Origin: Myoxocephalus aenaeus
Lineage: Eukaryota; Chordata; Actinopteri; Perciformes; Cottidae
Assembly (NCBI GenBank): GCA_038501785.1
Contig: JBAMJR010000260.1
Coordinates: 1,884,324-1,948,323, forward strand
Direction: 5' to 3'
Length of the DNA stretch: 64,000 nucleotides
Shown here: positions 23,039 to 39,361 of the stretch, piece by piece
How the letters are laid out: each line of letters starts with the position of its first letter
Numbering within the stretch: position 1 is the stretch's first letter
Notes under the pieces: model-generated
What the model was told of the DNA's origin: nothing
The model's input: only the letters and a program-made list of their open reading frames with translations
The model's database searches: none
Position numbers and translations under genes: made by a program

Positions 23039-23127
<89 letters not shown>
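23039..23127. repeat. (CA)n microsatellite
   Basis: About 44 uninterrupted CA units. Confidence 0.97.
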
Positions 23128-23130
<3 letters not shown>

Positions 23131-23654
23131 AAACAGACTCCCTCTCCTCTGGAGCTCCATCTGTGTAATGACATCTCACGCTTGGTTGGGACCCGGCTGC
23201 ATAATTAGAGGCCTGTCAGCTGACGGATGGCGCTGCAGCACCTCCAACCCGCCGACCTTGGCCTCGCCTCAGGCCCGAGGTCTGAGCGGGTCCCAAAAAA
23301 TGATTCAACCCGAGGAGGATCTTTGGTTTACAGATGCCCCCGAAAGAAAAAAAAAATAGAAGTTAACGCACAACGTTTGCTTTTTTTATATTGCATTTGG
23401 ATTTGAACTAACCCACTGAGCAGCACCAGTGAGTCAGCAGAGACTCACTCCTGGACCCTGCTCACCTGATTGGAATGTAGCCATTATTCATGTTATCAGA
23501 TGCACATGAGAAAAGGTTGGTTAGTTTGGAGCTGGCCTAGAGGGGAAATATACTAGGAAGCCACCTGGAATGGCCTGGAATATAAAAAACAATCTTTAAT
23601 TTTTCAAATGAGTAAAAAATTTACAGAAGAATGTACAACATTTCACCCAAAAAA

Positions 23655-23865
23655 GTGACCTGACCTGTATACGTCTCTGGTGTTGACCTGTCAATCACCT
23701 TGTAGCCCCGGCCTAAAGCATCCCCTGCTTTATGGTCTGTTTGACCTTAATGACCATCATTTACTAAGTGAACATCATGCTTTCTATAGACTTCTATACA
23801 ACCAGAGGAGTCTCCCCCTGGTGGTCAGTAGAGAGGATGCAGCTTTAATACACACTCTTTATACT
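23655..23865 (+). repeat. Dispersed repeat fragment
   Basis: Contains GACCTGTCAATCACCTTGTA and ACCAGAGGAGTCTCCCCCTG followed by GTGGTCAGTAGAGAG. A related phrase, ACAAGGTGATTGACAGCTCT, occurs near 56060 in what looks like another part of the same family. I recognise the phrases as recurrent in fish genomes but cannot name the family. Confidence 0.45.
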
Positions 23866-25250
23866 TCAATAACTGATTGTTAGTTGAAAAAGAAGTTACA
23901 TGTTTCACTCTGTAATCAAACAAATAATTACTGATTGAGTACATTTAAAAAAAACGTCACCTTTCTGTTACACCGTTGGCTCGTTTGAAGCCAAATCCCA
24001 TAAGTAGCCAATAAGTTCAATGTTTGTCCAGAATGTGTTTTACTTTCAGGCCTGCATTTATTTTTTTATTTATTAGCTAATAGCTGATACACCGATCGGG
24101 CTCGCGCGATGAAGGAATTGATCAGGCTCAACGAGCTTCAAACGCCAAAACACAGTGAAATGTAGTCTTTGCATGTTGAAGCACAATGCGTTGGGTTTAA
24201 AGGGTCATTTCCCTAAATCAAAAGGCTCCTACACCTCGTTTTGCACATAAAAGAAGGTTACAACCAACAAAACACACAATACAAACAAGTAAAAGTAACA
24301 TTCAGGAACATATTTCTATGTAATTGCTGCATTCAGACAATTCTATAAAAAAATATAATAAATAATCTGTGCAAGGTTGAAAGCTGTAAGTAAAGTATGA
24401 AAGCTTTTTTTGTGCCGACATGTTTTGGTTTTTGAATAGTCTGATTAATTAAAGTAATGAAGTAGATGTAAGAGATTTAGTTTCACAGATGAATGTGGCG
24501 GTTTGTGAAGAATCAGATCCTCACTTCTTTGAGAAGTTCTTTGAGTCAGAAACACCAAAACACAAAAAAAGCTAATTTCCCATCAAATCAAACACCGTGT
24601 CAGGAGCTGCTCTCAGAGCCGAACTTCTCTCCTTTAGGAAAGGAAGCGATGGCGTGAAGGCGACAACCTAAAGGACCTCAAATCTCTCCTCAACAAGTGA
24701 AGCTTTTCGCTTTTCGCTTTTTTTCTGTGTTATTTTTCCATCGTAATAAATTGAATGTTTGCCAAGTCAACTTTATTTATCAAGCACATTTTAAAGAACG
24801 ACGGGGAGAGCCGTGATATTCAGGGTAAAACATTCTGGGATGAAGCCAGCCAGAAAAAAAAAGGCACCAAGTAGAACTCATGGAGAACGATGGAGGTCAT
24901 GTGACCTCAGGGGCCAAGACACAAGCTATACTGGACGTGACCTCAGAGACCCAACATGGCCGTCCCTCTAACTTTCGTGGGACTGGACTTGTGACTTCAG
25001 AGATAGTTTTTTTTTTCTTCTTTTTTTTTTCTGTTGTGTTCAAGCTGCGGCATGAAGTTTGTCTTTCCTCTGCGAGCACTTTTAGCGAACATCCTCCGCT
25101 CCGTGTCAGACGTTTTTTTGTTGTTGTTGTTGGTGTGAGTGAGTTCCTCAACCCCGGCAGAACATTTCAGTTCATTTGAGACGCCGTCGGTCTAAAAATT
25201 GACGAAAGCTCTAAGTGAAGATGCGCGCAGGATGCTTCTAATGTCTGGTT
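23866..25250. other. No gene recognised
   Basis: AT-rich, with poly-T runs near 25010-25030. No coding or repeat structure could be supported. Confidence 0.4.
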
Positions 25251-25406
25251 TGTTAAGTTTCTTTACAGTTTGCTCGGCCTTGCCCCTCCAGCGGGGCAGC
25301 GGTGGACCAGTGCCAGAGCTCAGTCTGCCGAGGAGGCGCGCTAACGAGGCTCAGCCAGCGAGGAGGTGAAACTGCTGCAGGGCGACCTTTGACCTCCGGG
25401 AGGCGC

Positions 25407-25438
<32 letters not shown>

Positions 25439-25720
25439 AGACTGGTTCTGCCTCTGGTGGGGTCGCGGCGCCCCCACGCTCGCCGCGAGGCAGCGGTCGG
25501 GGTCAGAGCGAGGAACCCCGAGCCCGCCGTCCTGCCGTTCTCCAGCATCGACGCCGACCGATCCACCGGCCGCAGGAGGACGGAGGAGGACGGAGAGGAA
25601 AGGGAGCGAGGGAAGGAGGGAGGAGGGGAGTCTGGAACGTCTCCTCTCGGTTCTCAAAGCGGGTCATGTTTCACGAACATTTACAGTTGGCCCGCCGGAG
25701 GGGAGGAGACGAGAAGCAGT
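25250..25720. other. GC-rich, CpG-containing stretch with a (TC)n run
   Basis: Clearly richer in G, C and CpG than its surroundings, with a (CT)n run at about 25407-25440. Several overlapping frames are open, but none resembles a protein and all cross the CT repeat. It could be a CpG island or a degraded GC-rich repeat. Confidence 0.45.
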
Positions 25721-25721
25721 G

Positions 25722-25860
25722 GTGGAAGAAGTACTGAGATACTTTACTGAAGTAAAAGTAGCCGTAGAAATATGTAAAGAATACTGCATTACAGGTTAAA
25801 GTATTGCACTCAACTGCTTACTTCAGTAGAAGTACTTTCAAAAAGTACTTAAAATCTGGA
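25722..25860 (+). repeat. Remnant of a CAGTGGTGGAA DNA element
   Basis: Begins CAGTGGTGGAAGAAGTACTG and continues with TACTTTACTGAAGTAAAAGT and ACTTCAGTAGAAGTAC. The phrase recurs in inverse near 41938-41955 (TTCCACCACTG) and, degraded, at 44020-44130 and 54600-54925. The start fits a fish non-autonomous DNA transposon; no complete copy is present. Confidence 0.6.
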
Positions 25861-26249
25861 ATATCATCCGTATTTTACGCCCATACGACGTTATTTTGAC
25901 CGTTGATGGAGCTGCTACAGTGTTAGCTAGAAAACTCCATTCGGAAAACAAACATTTAAAAAACTAGGAAATGAACAAAGCCTGAATTCAGACTTTTTAA
26001 AAAGTAGAGACCAAAACCAGAGCAGAAGAAGATAAACACAAACAATGAATGTTTGTGTTGCTCCACGTCTGCTGGCAACTGTTCTCTCACAAGTTGACCG
26101 AGAAAAGAAACTTTAAAAGGTTGAAATGTCAGTAAAAATAAATCTATTTAAGCAACTTGAACATGCTTTAGTTCTTTTTCAGGTCTCACTCGTCCTCTTC
26201 GTCCTCCTCCAACTTCTCAGAACTCAAGTTACGCTTCTGTTTCACGGAT

Positions 26250-27070
26250 CCTTTGGCCTCCTCTCTTTCATCCCTTCTCTCCTTCCCTTTCCTCGTCTCC
26301 TTCTCTCTCTGTCATCCCTTCTCTCCTTCCCTTCCCGGCCCTCCTCATCTTCATCTCCTTCTTTCTCTTTCATCCCTTCTCTCCTTCCCTTTCCTCCTTG
26401 TCTTCTTCCCTTTCTCTCTTTCATCCCTTCTCTCCTTCCCTTTCCTCCTTGTCTTAGTCTCTTCTCTCTTTCATCCCTTCTCTCCTTCCCTTTACTCCTC
26501 GTCTTCATCTCCTCTCTCTTTCATCCCTTCTCTCCTTCCCTTTCCTCCTTGTCTTCGTCTCCTTCTCTTTCTCTTTCATCCATTCTCTCCTTCCCTTTCC
26601 TCATTGTCTTCGTCTCTTTCTCTTTTATCCCTTCTCTCCTTCCCTTTCCTCCTCATCTTCATATTATTCTCTCTTTCATCCCTTCTCTTTCTCTCTTTCG
26701 CTCCTTCTCTCCTTACCTTTCCTCCTTGTCATTATCTCTCTCTCCTTCCCTTTCCTCCTTGTCTTTGTCTCATTCTCATTCTCTCTCTTTTATCCCTTCT
26801 CTCCTTCCCTTCCCTTCTCGTCTTCATCTCCTTCTCTCTTTCATCCCTTCTCTCCTTTCATTTCCTCCTCGTCTTCTTCTCTCTCGCTCTTTCATCCTTT
26901 CTCTCCTTCCCTTTCTTCCTTGTCATTATCTGTCTCTCCTTCCCTCCTTGTCTTTGTGTCCTCTCTCTTTTATCCCTTCTCTCCTTCCTTTTCCTCCTCA
27001 TCTTCATATTCTTCTCTCTTTCATCCCTTCTCTCTTTCCCTTTCCTCCTCGTCTTCATCCCTTCTTCATC
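26250..27070. repeat. Polypyrimidine minisatellite (~50-bp units)
   Basis: About 800 bp of units like TTTCATCCCTTCTCTCCTTC followed by CCTTTCCTCCTCGTCTTC and ATCTCCTTCTCTC. The 327-codon plus-strand frame across it codes only for Ser/Leu/Pro/Phe repeats and is rejected as a gene. Confidence 0.93.
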
Positions 27071-27284
27071 CTGCCTCTGTTCGATGATGCTAAAAGGGGA
27101 TCCTGTTGAATTAAACGTCACCCAGTAAGAGACGATAGGAGCTCAAAATCAACTGCATTTTCCATAATAAGTATTTATTCCCAGTTACAGTCTGCTTGTC
27201 ACACTGGGAGCAGATGCATTTAGTGACGCTGGTTTGATACTCGCTCACTCCCAACTGGGTTTCACTGTCAACAGTCAACTTTAC

Positions 27285-28345
27285 TCAAATTTGTTTTATG
27301 TATTTATGTACACCAACTTTCTCGGCTCTGTCATCCGCTCGCATGGCTTCTCCCATAGCTATGCCGATGACACCCAACTGATCCTCTCTTTCCCCCAGTC
27401 GGAAACACAGGTAGCAGCACGAATCTCTGCCTGTCTGACTGACATCTCTCAGTGGATGTCCGCACACCACCTGAAAATTAACCTTGACAAAACTGAACTA
27501 CTTTTCCTTCCAGGAAAAGGCTCTCCCACCCACGACCTCACTATCACCTTCAACAACTCAGTGTTGGCACCGACCCCGACTGCCAGGAACCTCGGTGTTA
27601 CACTTGACAGTCAACTCTCCCTGACTGCCGACAATACCGCAACAACACGTTCCTGTAGGTTCATGCTGTACAACATCAGGAGAATACGTCCCCTTCTCAC
27701 CCAGAAGGCGGCACAGGTTCTTGTTCAGGCTCTGATCATCTCGCACCTTGACTACTGTAACTCCCTCCTGGCAGGTCTACCTGCTAGTGCCATCCAACCT
27801 CTGCAGCTCATCCAGAATGCAGCAGCTCGACTGGTCTTTAACCTCCCAAAATTCACCCACACGACTCCACTCCTCCGTGACCTTCACTGGTTACCGGTGG
27901 TCGCCCGCATCCGCTTCAAAACATTGGTACTTGCGTACCGTGCTACGAACAGATCGGGTCCTATCTACATCCAGGACATGGTAAAACCGCACACCCCAGC
28001 CCGTTCGCTCCGCTTGGCTTCTGCCAATCGACTTGTAGCTCCGTCACTGCGAGCTAAACACTCAACAAAGTAACGACTGTTTGCTGTCCCGGCTCCTCAA
28101 TGGTGGAATGAGCTCCCCATTGACATCAGGACAGCAGAAAGTCTCTACATCTTCCGTCGCAAACTGAAGAACACATCTTTTTCGACTACGCCTTGAATAA
28201 GGAAGGTAGCACCGTAGTAGCACTTTAGTAGCATTTAGATGTCTCTTACTGATAGCACTTTGTAATTTAACTTTATTGAAATTGTACTTTCTTGATTCTT
28301 GTTGTTCTGAGTTTGTACTCAAGGTGGAATTTCACTTAGCTAAAT
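27285..28345 (+). pseudogene. 5'-truncated L2-like LINE
   Basis: The plus-strand frame carries the last part of a LINE reverse transcriptase: SYADDTQL with the catalytic YADD, INLDKTELLFLPG, ARNLGVTLDSQL, SHLDYCNSLLAGLP, LQLIQNAAARLV and LHWLPV. It stops at about 28071 after AKHSTK. The usual ending (PAPQWWNELP, then RRKLKTHLF-like) follows in shifted frames to about 28195. A 3' region ends near 28345 with an AATGAAATGTAATG-like tail. The sequence enters mid-gene near 27290, so the copy is 5' truncated. It lies just beyond the 3' end of rnaseh1. Confidence 0.88.
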
Positions 28346-28559
28346 GAAATGTAATGTATTTTGAAAAGCATATTCCCAAAGCAGAGAAGTGTCTTAAACA
28401 ATATTCATCAAATGTGTCAACCGGCTTTCAAACGGATCCTAAAATAAAATCAGAAATCATCTTTGTCTGCAGACGATCGCCGACCTGGAGCTACTCTTGC
28501 TGGCCGGTTACTGCATTACAGCTGGACCATTTATGAGGAATCCGACTCCTCTCAGGATA

Positions 28560-28690
28560 TTCTTATTCTCCTTTATTCCTCCTAGTCTGCATCGCCTTCT
28601 CTTTCTCATCCCTTCTCGCCTTCACTTTCCTCCTCATCTTCATTTCCTTCCCTTCCTCCTCATCCAATCTCTCCATCCCTCCCCTCCTTC
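28560..28690. repeat. Pyrimidine tract
   Basis: CT-rich sequence of the same style as 26250-27070, directly downstream of the rnaseh1 polyadenylation signal. Confidence 0.7.
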
Positions 28691-28742
28691 TCCTCTTCAT
28701 CACAAGGACCAAACAAACTAACCAGGCGCCTGAGCAAAACAC

Positions 28743-28748
28743 TTTATT
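28743..28748 (-). terminator. rnaseh1 polyadenylation signal AATAAA
   Basis: AATAAA on the minus strand, about 130 bp downstream of the rnaseh1 stop codon (28877-28879). Position and sequence fit a 3' end signal. Confidence 0.75.
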
Positions 28749-28876
28749 CAAAGCAAAAAACACAAACAAACATCGACATTAAGAGAAAATAAAGTCAGAC
28801 TTTCTCTCTGGGTTTCGGTTCAGTCCAGAAGAGAAGAACCAGAAATAAGAGCCGTCCTGCAGCAGTCCTCTTCCTC

Positions 28877-31800
28877 TCAAGAGCTCCTCTGTGAGGTCTT
28901 CGCTGCTCCTTCCCTCGACAGCCTGTCGGCCTCCTCGTTGCCTTGGTAGCCGGCGTGACCCGGAATGTGTAACTGGAGGAAAAAGTGTCAACAACTCAGT
29001 TCATCTGCCATTTATTGTTCTGACTTTTCACTAATCACATGACCTTTGACCCCTTGGTCACAGCATCACAGCTGGCCAGATTTATGACCAACCTCAAAGA
29101 TTTTCATTTAAATACATGTCCGTTGAGTATCTTTATCCATCTACCCGGCCCTCTATTGAAAGTATTGCAGAATTTTAAATTGAGTGGAATGCTGTGTTCA
29201 CACCAAACGCGGCACGAATTTTACTCGCGACCAGATTACATGCAAAATCAATGCACAGACGCGATAGGTTGCGAAAAAGCGTGTGGCGCGAATGACGCGG
29301 GGCGAACAGAGTGTTTGACGCGGGTCGAATTCACTCGAGTTGAAATTCTCCAACTCTGGCGAAAAATTTGCGTGACTCAGCGTAGAGAAGCTCCGCCCGT
29401 CATAACCGCCGTCTTCCCGTTGCTGAATCAAACTGCTGCTGAAGTAGCGCTGGCAGCGGCCGTCATCCAGACACTGTTGTGGGACTACGGATAATATTAT
29501 GAACCCAGACACCATGGAGTTTAATGTTCCGACATATGTGGAATTTACACAATAAGTATAAAGCAGAACTAGTGGTTATTTCCATGGTGGATAAAGGAAA
29601 CAGTAAAGTTTTTTACGGAGATAAGCCAGAAGCAGTTCCTGGAGGAGTCGGTGAAATTCACCGAGCTGTGTGCGGCTACGGATGATGTTATGAACCCAAA
29701 CACGAGGGCGTTTCATGTTTCGACGTTTTTTGGACTTCCACAACAAGTATAAAGCAGAACTAATGGTTATATCTTCCATGGTCGATAGCGGAAATGATAG
29801 CTCTTTTCAGAGATAAGCCACGCCCCCTTTGACGAGGCATGTGGTGTGAACGCAGCATTGGTGGTGATATATATATATATATATTTTTTTTTTGGGTTAT
29901 GTATGTATGTATGTATATATGTATGTGTGTGTATATAAAAAAAAAAAAAATGGTACTGACACTGACAGCCATGTGCCTCTAGCGCCCCCTGGTGGCCTGC
30001 GTGTTGTGCGACAGCTGAGCCTTTTGAACCACCAATATAAGATTGTACAAGTCTAAAAGAAAACATAGCTTTTTCTGCTAAATACATAAAATATCACAAT
30101 TAAAAGACGACGGGTATTGATCTCACAGGGATGCTCGTTTCTGACTTCTTTATTGCCACGTTATTGATTAAAAAAAATCTTCTGATTGTAAAATATAAGA
30201 AACAGGAGCAACACTGAAAAAAAGAACATAGTTAAAAGCTGCTGAAGGATTATTTTTGGCTCTCTGCCTTTTTCATTTAGTGAATAACTGTGTATTTTCT
30301 CAGCCTTAAACTCGCAATTTTATAGATTTTTAAATGCTGAGAAGCAGGTCCTTCAACTCGCTGCTTTTCTTGAGGAGCGATTAACCTTCTAAACGTATTG
30401 ATTTTAAAGAAAGTGAAAGTGAGTAATGCGGTGACAACCCGGAGCTCTCGACTCTGCAATTAAAAGGAATGTAAAACTGACCCAGACCACCTCCACCTCC
30501 GCGTTCAGCCGGTCCAGCGTCACAAAGTCGTCTTTGTTGGTGATCGGGCCTCCGGACTTCAGCCGCCAGCCGTTGAGCTTCCAGTTCTTCACCCAGCTGG
30601 TCACACCTGCAGCAAACGCACCCGGGACGTCAAGTCTTGGAAACCCTGGACCTCCTGGAGGCCTGGTTCAACATAACCCGGGACTCTTTAGGTGGTCTGG
30701 CTTATCTAAACCCAACGACCCGGATCCCGCCGCTAAGTGGGTTATCGACTCGATAAATCAACTCTGGGTTTCTCAATCTAGCTGTGAGTGCGTTCACACA
30801 GAGGGGCGGGGTTTGCAGCATCTGACCAATCACAAACACAGAGGTTAAAACACATCATTCAGGCTGAAAGTAACAACAGTTAAAAACTGCAAAATGCAGG
30901 AAGGATATCTTGCTTTAAATCTGGATCGTGACTTTAACTTCTTTGTATTTGTGTAACACTATCGGACGGTCCATGAGCCGAGCCTCGATGGGTCAGTAAG
31001 CAGTTACAGTACTTTTATACCGGTTTACCTCCAACAGAACCTGCTCTGTGGCCCCGGGCCTCAACGGTCAGGGTTCCCTTCCTGCGACTCACCGTTGATG
31101 GTGAACTTGCTGTCGCTGTAGAGGACCAGCTTCTTGATGCCGTTCTCTTTGGCTTGTTCCAGTGCTTTGCAGGCCGCCTGGTTCCCCCCACACAAGCACA
31201 CACACACACACATAAAACCAGCCAGTTAAACACACTAAACGTTAAACACTAAACGCGTCAGAAGGTTCTGCACGCGCCGCCGTACCTGTATTTCTGCTCG
31301 CTGGTTGGTTTGTCGTCCCTGCAGCGGCTCTGCAGCGTTTCTGCAGGAAAGCAGCGATTAGTTAACGGATTTAAACTCAGCCTAAAACTCCTAACAATGT
31401 GTGTGTGCGTGCGTGCGTGCGTTTGTGTGTGTTCTCACAGTGGGTGGTTGCGGCCCCAGTACACTCCGATGCCGGCTCGCGCGCCCTTCTGTCCGTTTCT
31501 CGAGCAGCAGCCGTCGGTGTAGACGACCACAGCGTCGCCTGGGCAGAGGGGAGTGAGTTCATGTTTCATTTATTCACTATGTTTTCCTCAAGTTTAACTT
31601 TTACAGAGAACACAGTGGACTCACTAGCAGCTAAAATTATCTGTTTACATTTACACCGGTCCTAAAAATGCTGATTTATCCTCAAGTTGGACAAAATACT
31701 GAGTGAAAGCTCAGTAAAAAGCCACATGAATCTCATTTCTAACCATCTTACCCATGTAGGTGAATCCGTCTGTGCTTTCTGAAGACGAGCTCTCCGAGCT

Positions 31801-32977
31801 CTCCGAGCTCTCCGGCTGTTTGACCCGTTTGGAAGGGGACTCCACGTCCTCGGCCGAGTGGGGCCTCTTCCGACCGAGGGGGATGTACTCCAGGGGCTCC
31901 GGGCCTCTTTTAGGGAGCAGAGCGACGGCCGACTCCACACACTGAGCGACTGAAAGCGGAAAACAGCTTAAAGAAATGGCTCGTGAAGTGACATTTTAGC
32001 AAGTGGGTAAAGTTATTTAGCCCTAATCCAGAATTTCAGTCACAAATCTGCTAAACAAATCTGCTACGGGAGGATTGGTGAAAGCCCAACCTCGCCAGAT
32101 GGTGGGGAAAGGGTTTTTATTCATTTCAATTACAGCCACTAGAATGTTTGTGTGTGTGTGTGTGGTTCTGTTTGTCTGGAGTAGTTTACCTTTCTTCACC
32201 TCTGGAACTGGAGACGGTTTGACCCCTCTGAAGAACGCCCAGGCGTCTTTCTCTGATGCAAACTTCTTAAAAGAGGCGGCTGGAAATTTCTCCACCTGGT
32301 TCTTACACTCATCCCTAAATAACAGTTGGATGGGGAAAAAGAACAAATGATCAACAATTCAAGAAATCTGAACAGGACTCCTGCAAATCTAGTAGTAGTT
32401 TCTCCATCAGATGCATACTGATGTTGTGATGGGATTACAGTTCCATTTTCCTAATGCTTTTCTCCACATTTGGTGGACCAAACCTCAAATAGAAATGTGC
32501 CAATTTCAAGTGCAGCAATTTAGCAACGCCCATCGCAGGGTGTGTGTGTGTGTGTGTGTGTGTTTGTGTGTTTTGATGTAGTTAGTTAAATACAAGCTGT
32601 TGCTCGTGTGTTGTTTTCCAAGCCGAATTGAAGAGCGGCTTGTTGTGATTACAAAACACTTTAAAATGATCTTTTATCTGGTGTTTTGTTTCGCCAAAAC
32701 GGAAAGGAGACATTAAAACACCCGGTATCTGAATGGAATCTGGCGTGTCCCTCCACTCGCTGAATGAAACGCACTTTAAAGGGGATCAATAACTTCGGTT
32801 GTCTTCTTACGACCCCGTGTCCCGGCCGGTAGGATGTGAACAGGCTCACCATGAAGCGTAGACTCCGGGTTTGAATCCCTTCTGCACCGCGTAGAAGAAT
32901 TTGCCCTTCGCCATGTCGTCGGCGGCGCCGCAGAAGGTCCTGCGTGCGGCTCTGAAAAGAGGTGTCAGTCTCCACAT
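28877..32977 (-). CDS. rnaseh1: Ribonuclease H1
   Basis: Cleaves the RNA of RNA:DNA hybrids in nucleus and mitochondria. Eight exons were rebuilt on the minus strand: 32977-32850, 32314-32190, 31949-31752, 31538-31439, 31340-31286, 31177-31093, 30606-30482 and 28972-28877. The sum is 912 bases, 303 codons plus stop, and all introns are GT-AG. Residues 1-21 (MWRLTPLFRAARRTFCG...) are basic and without acidic residues at the start, as in a mitochondrial leader. Met22 (32914) would start the nuclear form. Residues ~25-70 are the hybrid-binding domain (FFYAVQKGFKPGVYASW). A Lys/Arg- and Ser-rich linker follows. The RNase H domain has the catalytic set D159 (YTDGCC), E200 (RAEIQ), D224 (YSDSKF) and D288 (EEADRLS), with the same spacing (41, 24, 64) as human D145, E186, D210 and D274; H278 is also kept. 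It lies head to head with rps7, a neighbour pair also found in human 2p25. Confidence 0.96.
29188..29859. mobile_element. Non-autonomous inverted-repeat element in rnaseh1 intron 7
   Basis: Ends are AATGCTGTGTTCACACCA (29188) and, inverted, AATGCTGCGTTCACACCA (ending 29859), 17 of 18 bases matching. Two segments, about 29480-29600 and 29680-29800, are diverged copies of one another (shared AAGTATAAAGCAGAACTA). No transposase frame. Target duplications could not be set, so the superfamily stays open; the TGTGTTCACACC-type end recalls fish PIF/Harbinger-like miniature elements. Confidence 0.75.
29869..29951. repeat. (TA)/(TATG) repeat with T and A runs
   Basis: ATATAT, TTTT, TATGTATG and A-run simple sequence directly right of the inverted-repeat element, within rnaseh1 intron 7. 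Confidence 0.85.
31787..31813 (-). repeat. 9-bp triplication in the rnaseh1 linker
   Basis: Three near-exact copies of GAGAGCTCG on the minus strand code for ESS-ESS-ESS in the linker between the hybrid-binding and catalytic domains. It follows a bipartite basic pattern (GRKRP ... SKRVK), which looks like a nuclear localisation signal. Confidence 0.8.
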
Positions 32978-33000
32978 CACCAAACACATGCTTCCGACAT
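32977..33000 (-). promoter_or_regulatory. Upstream open frame overlapping the rnaseh1 start
   Basis: A minus-strand ATG at 33000 opens a seven-codon frame (MSEACVW) whose TGA ends at 32977. The A of that TGA is the A of the mitochondrial start codon (TGATG). An upstream frame is known to restrain the mitochondrial form of mammalian RNase H1. Whether the fish transcript includes this ATG is not shown by sequence alone. Confidence 0.7.
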
Positions 33001-33277
33001 GGCGACGTTAACTCAAAACGCAATTGAATATCTTTAAATCGGATGTGTGTTTTGACATTTAAAAAAAAACTACCTAAAAATGTGGGGGGAATTCAGCAGA
33101 ACAGCCCGAAAAATATGCCAAAAATGCTCTGAATCAGCAAAGAAAACACACACAAACCTAATAAAAGTAATCCAAATACATAAAACAATCTGCTGTAGTC
33201 TTTAAATCGTAATTAAAGTGCAGCGACAAAGAAAAGACCATGAAAAGTGAAAAGTAATGTTGTTGACCGACAGCAAC

Positions 33278-33459
33278 TCTCGCGATGTACTCAGAACTCA
33301 GAACGTGGACTCAAACAACTCTCGCGATGGCAAAATGGGACGCGCGTATTGGATAAAACCAACTCTCGCGATGTTCTTATCCCTCTCAGAACGTGGACTC
33401 AAATAACTCTCGCGATAGCAAAGTGGGACCCGCGTATTGGATTAAACCAACTCTCGCGA
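33278..33459. promoter_or_regulatory. Five-copy TCTCGCGA array in the rnaseh1-rps7 promoter
   Basis: TCTCGCGA occurs at 33278, 33320, 33364, 33408 and 33452, spacings 42, 44, 44 and 44 bp. Two longer ~88-bp units (from about 33296 and 33384, each starting CAGAACGTGGACTCAAA) hold the last four. TCTCGCGAGA is a known CpG-island promoter motif bound by BANP; these copies keep its first eight bases. The array ends about 10 bp before the predicted rps7 start and about 280 bp upstream of the rnaseh1 upstream ATG, so it may serve both genes. Confidence 0.85.
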
Positions 33460-33468
33460 TGGTCCGGT

Positions 33469-33494
33469 CTCTTCCTTGGCCGTCGTTGACAGAG
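33469..33494 (+). promoter_or_regulatory. Predicted rps7 TOP start and non-coding exon 1
   Basis: CTCTTCCTTGGCCGTCG matches the 5' terminal oligopyrimidine start of ribosomal protein mRNAs, which gives mTOR-dependent translation. The exon would end at AGAG|GTTAGT (33494) and join exon 2 at 33977, giving a 5' leader of about 37 bases. The start is inferred, not observed. Confidence 0.65.
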
Positions 33495-33987
33495 GTTAGT
33501 CGTGCTACTTTTCACGGGACTCCCGTTTCCACCTTTAAATTTGCTTTAATGTCGTTTAATCTTCGCGTGGACCCGCTGCAACGTTTCTCAAGGCTCGGAT
33601 ACGTTAGATTACGCTATTTGTGGCGGCGGATGGCAGTTTTATATGACGAAATGCAACGTAGTAGAGACGCTCCGGTGAATGGCCTTTTTGTATCGTAGTG
33701 ACGCTTGGGCCGAGCTAACGGCCCTGCATGTGTTCCGTAGCTCCGTCTAGAAACCTTCTACTTTGTCTTCATTTGCTCAAAGTATAGGCTGTTTTGTAGC
33801 TTCACGTCTCGTCTCGTGGTGATCTACCTTTGCCCCAAACAGTTGCTAAAATCGGCTCCACTTGCGGCCATCTTTGAGCTGCCGTTAGCCTCGCTGGGCT
33901 ACATGCTGGTTTTGCAGGAGCTCCTGCGGGATGCGTTCGTATAACTAACCCTACATGTGTTCGTTTCTCTCCTCAGACACAACGGCC

Positions 33988-39343
<5,356 letters not shown>

Positions 39344-39355
39344 ATGCGATGACAA

Positions 39356-39361
39356 AATAAA
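39356..39361 (+). terminator. rps7 polyadenylation signal AATAAA
   Basis: AATAAA 13 bp after the rps7 stop, consistent with the very short 3' ends of ribosomal protein mRNAs. Confidence 0.85.

Noticed and set aside
25302..25799. 165-codon plus-strand frame
   Set aside because: Crosses a (CT)n run and a transposon remnant, and resembles no protein.
26126..27128. 327-codon plus-strand frame
   Set aside because: It runs through a ~50-bp pyrimidine minisatellite; no domain, signal or codon pattern of a gene.
30630..30850. Possible transposon in rnaseh1 intron 6
   Set aside because: Phrases such as GTGCGTTCACACAG look like a miniature-element end, but no matching inverted end or duplication was found.
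32661..33023. 120-codon minus-strand frame over rnaseh1 exon 1
   Set aside because: Wrong frame: the hybrid-binding domain is read from the ATG at 32977 or 32914 in a different frame and ends at a GT donor.
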